In this document: piece by piece, positions 61,455 through 64,000 of the stretch
How the letters are laid out: each line of letters opens with the position of its first letter
How positions within the stretch are numbered: position 1 is the stretch's first letter
Origin: Sweltsa coloradensis
Lineage: Eukaryota; Arthropoda; Insecta; Plecoptera; Chloroperlidae
DNA: 64,000 nucleotides
Direction of reading: 5' to 3'
Assembly: GCA_024449915.1 (NCBI GenBank)
Contig: JAMZAV010003214.1
Coordinates: 1-64,000, forward strand
Notes under the pieces: model-generated
Seen by the model: only the letters and a program-made list of their open reading frames with translations
Database searches by the model: none
Told to the model about the DNA's origin: nothing
Program-made: the position numbers and the translations under genes

Positions 61455-61822
61455 TTGGGATTTTGATTTATTTGGATTAAAAAACGCGTCACCCGTTAGG
61501 CCATAATGCACCACTCTACCCTAGGGGGGGTGGGGAGGAGGGGCCAATGCTGGTCAGAACCAGCCACGGGTTAGCGGAGGAAAGGGGGTTCTCACGTCGC
61601 GGTCGTCATTGTCTATATGTCATCGTTTGTGGTGTAATGGTCGTCATCGTCGTGTCGTCATCGACGACGATTGCCAGAGCTCGCCTCTAGATTTTAGGGA
61701 AATATACTACCCCTTTAAAACTACTAATGTTTGCGAGGTGGACTTTTTCCCTTGAATCGCCTTTTACGATTAGCAGAGCCATGCTCTGAGCCAATTCTAC
61801 CCCGGGCCCAGACGGGGAAAAG
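61455..61822 (-). repeat. RepA copy, full length, short centre
   Basis: GATTTATTTGGATTAAAAAACGCGTCACCCGTTAGG to CTACCCCGGGCCCAGACGGGG. The CGTCGTCGGGGA/TCCCCGACGACG pair has lost most of its left arm (GTCGTGTCGTCATCGACGACG). Confidence 0.8.
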
Positions 61823-61919
61823 AATGTTATGGTAATAATAGTTTAAAAACAAAACAAAATTAATTTTAATATAAAGGAAATAAATAAATAAAAAAAAATG
61901 TGTATGTGATTTGTTTAAG

Positions 61920-62003
61920 AGATGGCCTAGATATATTTCCTCGCCTGTTTACAAACAAGCAGAGCCAGTGGCCGAGTTTTAAACCCCGGGCAATGACGGG
62001 GTT
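61920..62003 (-). repeat. RepA sense 5' end, diverged
   Basis: GAGATGG...CTCGCCTGTTTACAAACAAGCAGAGCCAGTGGCCGAG...ACCCCGGGCAATGACGGGG. Confidence 0.45.
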
Positions 62004-62084
62004 AAAATTGTTTTAACGTAATCAGTCGTTCTCGGCCCTAGGTTGAGGACGAATAAAGAAATTCACCAAAACTAATATTACTTT

Positions 62085-62320
62085 CTTGTATGTGAGAAAG
62101 GGCGAGGTCATATTGCGCCGGCTGTGATTATGAAAGATGATGAGTTAATGGTGTTTTTTTAAAATTATTTTTGTTTTATAAGTGTAAAATATAACAAAAT
62201 AAAATTATGATAGTAATTGCCCAAAAAAAAAAGTGATTTATGTGAATGAAAATAAATTAATTTAAAAAAATGAAAATGATGTGAAATTAAATTTTGTTGA
62301 ATAGATTACTAAGAAAGGGG
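62085..62320 (-). mobile_element. LineL 3' end
   Basis: ATGTGAGAAAGGGCGAGGTCATATTGCGCCGGCTGTGATTATG; the CTTCAACCGGTT part of the terminus is deleted. 3' UTR to GATGTGAAATTAAATTTTGTTGAATAGATTACT. Confidence 0.6.
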
Positions 62321-62385
62321 GTTCTAACGACGTGGTCGCCATCGTCTTCTTCATCGATCGTGTTGTAAAGGTCGTCGTCTTTGGG
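62321..62385 (-). repeat. RepA central scrap
   Basis: GGTTCTAACGACGTGGTCGCCATCGTCTTCTTCATCGATCGTGTTG. Confidence 0.45.
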
Positions 62386-62752
62386 CTTAATTGGATTAAG
62401 TGTGCGTTAACTCTTAGGAGGGAATAAAAAACGCCGCTATACTCTGGGGATTGTGGGTGAGAAAGACCCATGCTGGTCAGATCCAGACCAGCCATGGGTA
62501 TGGAAAGAAATATGAAGAGGGTCCCCGATGTCGACTGCCAGTTTAGTTTCTTTAGTTAAGTTAAGTCAATTAGGATTAAGTGTGCGTTAACTCTTAGGAG
62601 GTAATAAAACGCCGCTATACTCTGGGGATTGTGGGTGAGAAAGACCCATGCTGGTCAGATCCAGACCAGCCATGGGTAGGGAAAAAGAAATATGAAGAGG
62701 GTCCCCTTTGTCGACTGCCAGTTTAGTTTTTTAGTTAAGTTTAGTCAACAAG
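62386..62752 (-). repeat. Tandem pair of deleted RepA units, about 182 bp each
   Basis: 62388-62571 and 62572-62752 are nearly identical: TAGGATTAAGTGTGCGTTAACTCTTAGGAGG, CTCTGGGGATTGTGGGTGAGAAAGACCCATGCTGGTCAGATCCAGACCAGCCATGGG, GAAGAGGGTCCCC, GTCGACTGCCAGTTTAG. This RepA form lacks the TCATCG centre and everything on the sense 5' side of GACTGCCAG. A very recent duplication. Confidence 0.85.
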
Positions 62753-62805
62753 TTTAAGGGCGCGTCAACCATAAGTTTATATTGCGCTTCGTCATTAAGA
62801 TTTAC
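62753..62805 (-). repeat. RepA/LineL shared-block scrap
   Basis: AAGTTTAAGGGCGCGTCAACCATAAGTTTATATTGCGC; could be from either family. Confidence 0.4.
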
Positions 62806-62936
62806 AAAGAAATGATTTCTTTCAGTTCATGTTAAGGAACTGAGGAAAACAAAATGTTCAAGTTTCATTTTGATAGTTTATTACAAAACACATCTGAATG
62901 AGGCGCAAACTAAATGCAAAAATAGAATTCCGTGAA

Positions 62937-63338
62937 TACGACGACGTGAAAATTAAAAGCGTGCGTCAACCGTTAGGTCGTAATGCACCACTCTAGGTGG
63001 GGGATATGAGGGGGAGGAGCTCATCCTGTTTAGAAACAGCCACGGAAAAGGGGCGGAAGGGGGGGGACCGGGGGGGGTACTTACGTCAAGGTCATCATTG
63101 TCTTTGTCATAGTTCGTGGTGTCATTGTTGTTATCGTCGTCAAAGGGGGGTCAAGGGAAAGGGGCAAGTTCGCCAAACGACGGTTGCCAGAGCTCGCCTT
63201 ATATTTAGGGAGTAATATTCTACCGTCTTACTAGCTGATGTTTGCGAGGTGGACTTTTTTCTTGAATCGCCTTGTAGGTACGATTAGCAGAGCCATGCTC
63301 TGGGCCAATTTTACCCCAGGCCTAGAAGGGGTTATGGG
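62937..63338 (-). repeat. LineL/RepA chimeric copy, full length
   Basis: Begins with a LineL terminus (GAATACGACGACGTGAAAATTAAAAGCGTGCG), crosses at the shared block (GTCAACCGTTAGGTCGTAATGC) into RepA (CACCACTCTAGG) and continues to CCAATTTTACCCCAGGCCTAGAAGGGG. It is the second example of the junction seen at 1431. Confidence 0.75.
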
Positions 63339-63397
63339 GATGTACGTGAGAATATGGCGAATACCTAAAAATAAATATAAATTCTTCTATATACCGT

Positions 63398-63665
63398 ATT
63401 GAAATTCAAGGTTTATGCTGTAGGGCTACATTTTTGCCTACACCTGCATGCACTCTTGACACAAATGAACAAATCCAATGACAAGTCAAAAAACAAAACA
63501 TATAATATTACTTTTCAATCACAACAATCATCAACAGTCACCATCAACACACGTTATAAAAAGCAACTTAAAACTCTTCTTTCCGGGACTGTGCGAGCTT
63601 GTCCCGCATTGGCTGGGGGGTGGGTTGGGGGGTATCTCCCCAGACACCATTAAATTCCAGTCTAT
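63398..63665. repeat. RepC, copy 3
   Basis: AAGGTTTATGCTGTAGGGCTACATTTTTGCCTACACCTGCATGCACTC, CACAACAATCATCAACAGTCACCATCAACACACGTTATAAA, AACTTAAAACTC, GGGGGGTATCTCCCCAGACACC. The cleanest of the three copies. Confidence 0.65.
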
Positions 63666-63671
63666 TCGATG

Positions 63672-63808
63672 TGTGAAAACTAGGACGCTTCAATCGGTAA
63701 GGTCATATTGCGTTGCCTGTGATATAGTTTGTGATTATATGGTTTTCTATGTTTATAAAATGAAAAGAAAATTATAGAGATGATAGTACAGCAAAAGAAA
63801 TAATATTT
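63672..63808 (-). mobile_element. LineL 3' tail fragment
   Basis: ATGTGTGAAAACTAGGACGCTTCAATCGGTAAGGTCATATTGCGTTGCCTGTGATATAG. Confidence 0.6.
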
Positions 63809-63925
63809 ACAGGTATTAACAGAAGGCTCCAAATAATGAAAACAAGGTTGAAAGTGCCCTTTTAATTGCTCCACCTTAAACTGAACGTTTCAGGCTGAGC
63901 GACGTGTTTCCGTTGAGTGTGTTTT
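63809..63925 (+). pseudogene. LineL RNase H fragment, opposite orientation
   Basis: ACAGAAGGCTCCAAATAATGAAAACAAGGTTG...TTGCTCCACCTTAAACTGAACGTTTCAGGCTGAGCGACGTGT matches 60320-60410 in sense. It directly follows a minus-strand tail, so this copy has an inverted 5' part with the region between deleted, as twin priming can give. Confidence 0.6.
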
Positions 63926-64000
63926 ACAAACACGTGCAAAAACGGGTGATGTTAGGCGTCTTTAAATGAGTATAATAAAAAAATAATATCGAAATATCTA

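Noticed and set aside
111..63215. Many plus-strand frames with HHSSL...GPCWSEPATGKGRKGG-type and RHRLCHRSLCHCHRRR-type peptides
   Set aside because: They are the translation of RepA itself, occur in several frames and are broken differently in each copy; no selection for protein is evident.

Overview
This window looks like repeat-rich, AT-rich nuclear DNA from a metazoan, probably an invertebrate. I found no intact host gene, rRNA or unambiguous tRNA gene. Its recognisable coding remnants all belong to retrotransposons: an I/Nimb-like LINE with an RNase H domain, an RTE-like LINE tail, and a BEL/Pao LTR element (a clade known only from animals). The longest apparent ORF (218 codons) is a frame through a satellite. 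I cannot name the species.

Two interwoven repeats dominate. RepA is a hairpin-rich unit of about 360 bp with roughly 50 full or partial copies. I call minus-strand copies sense, because an A-rich tail (...CCAAATAAACCAAAA) then lies at the 3' end. LineL is the I/Nimb-like LINE, usually seen only as a 5'-truncated 3' tail ending in short (GTC)n; it too lies almost always on the minus strand. RepA and LineL share a block of about 33 bp (GCGTCAACCGTTAGGTCATA in RepA). RepA often sits directly upstream, in sense, of a LineL tail, so the two may form one LINE-tailed non-autonomous retroposon. Nearly all copies point the same way, which random insertion does not explain; several stretches are demonstrably tandem or segmental duplications.

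Layout: 0-9 kb, RepA copies and a RepB element, with damaged homopolymer runs. 10.8-12.8 kb, a satellite of about 163 bp. 13-21 kb, RepA/LineL fragments and an (ATTT)n tract. 21.3-24.3 kb, the longest stretch without recognised repeats. 24.3-29.3 kb, RepA/LineL composites, a tRNA-derived SINE, an RTE fragment, RepB and RepC. 29.3-33.8 kb, mostly unassigned sequence with a hAT-like MITE. 33.8-43.8 kb, tandem RepA/LineL units and the best LineL copy (35-36.5 kb). 43.9-44.15 kb, a homogeneous 20-bp minisatellite, followed by RepB. 45.1-50.8 kb, a BEL/Pao element with both LTRs but a decayed interior. 51-57 kb, RepA/LineL copies, a hAT-type MITE with near-matching 8-bp flanks, and a MITE with long inverted repeats. 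57-64 kb, tRNA-derived SINEs, a plus-strand LineL copy carrying reverse transcriptase and RNase H remnants, and further RepA/RepC copies.

The likely functional links are between mobile elements: LineL machinery could have moved RepA and the tRNA-derived SINEs, while hAT-type and long-TIR MITEs are cut-and-paste passengers inserted near or inside LineL tails. Parts of the consensus (about 3.8-16.5 and 45-51 kb) show many homopolymer and dinucleotide length differences between copies, so individual frameshifts there may be assembly error rather than biology.
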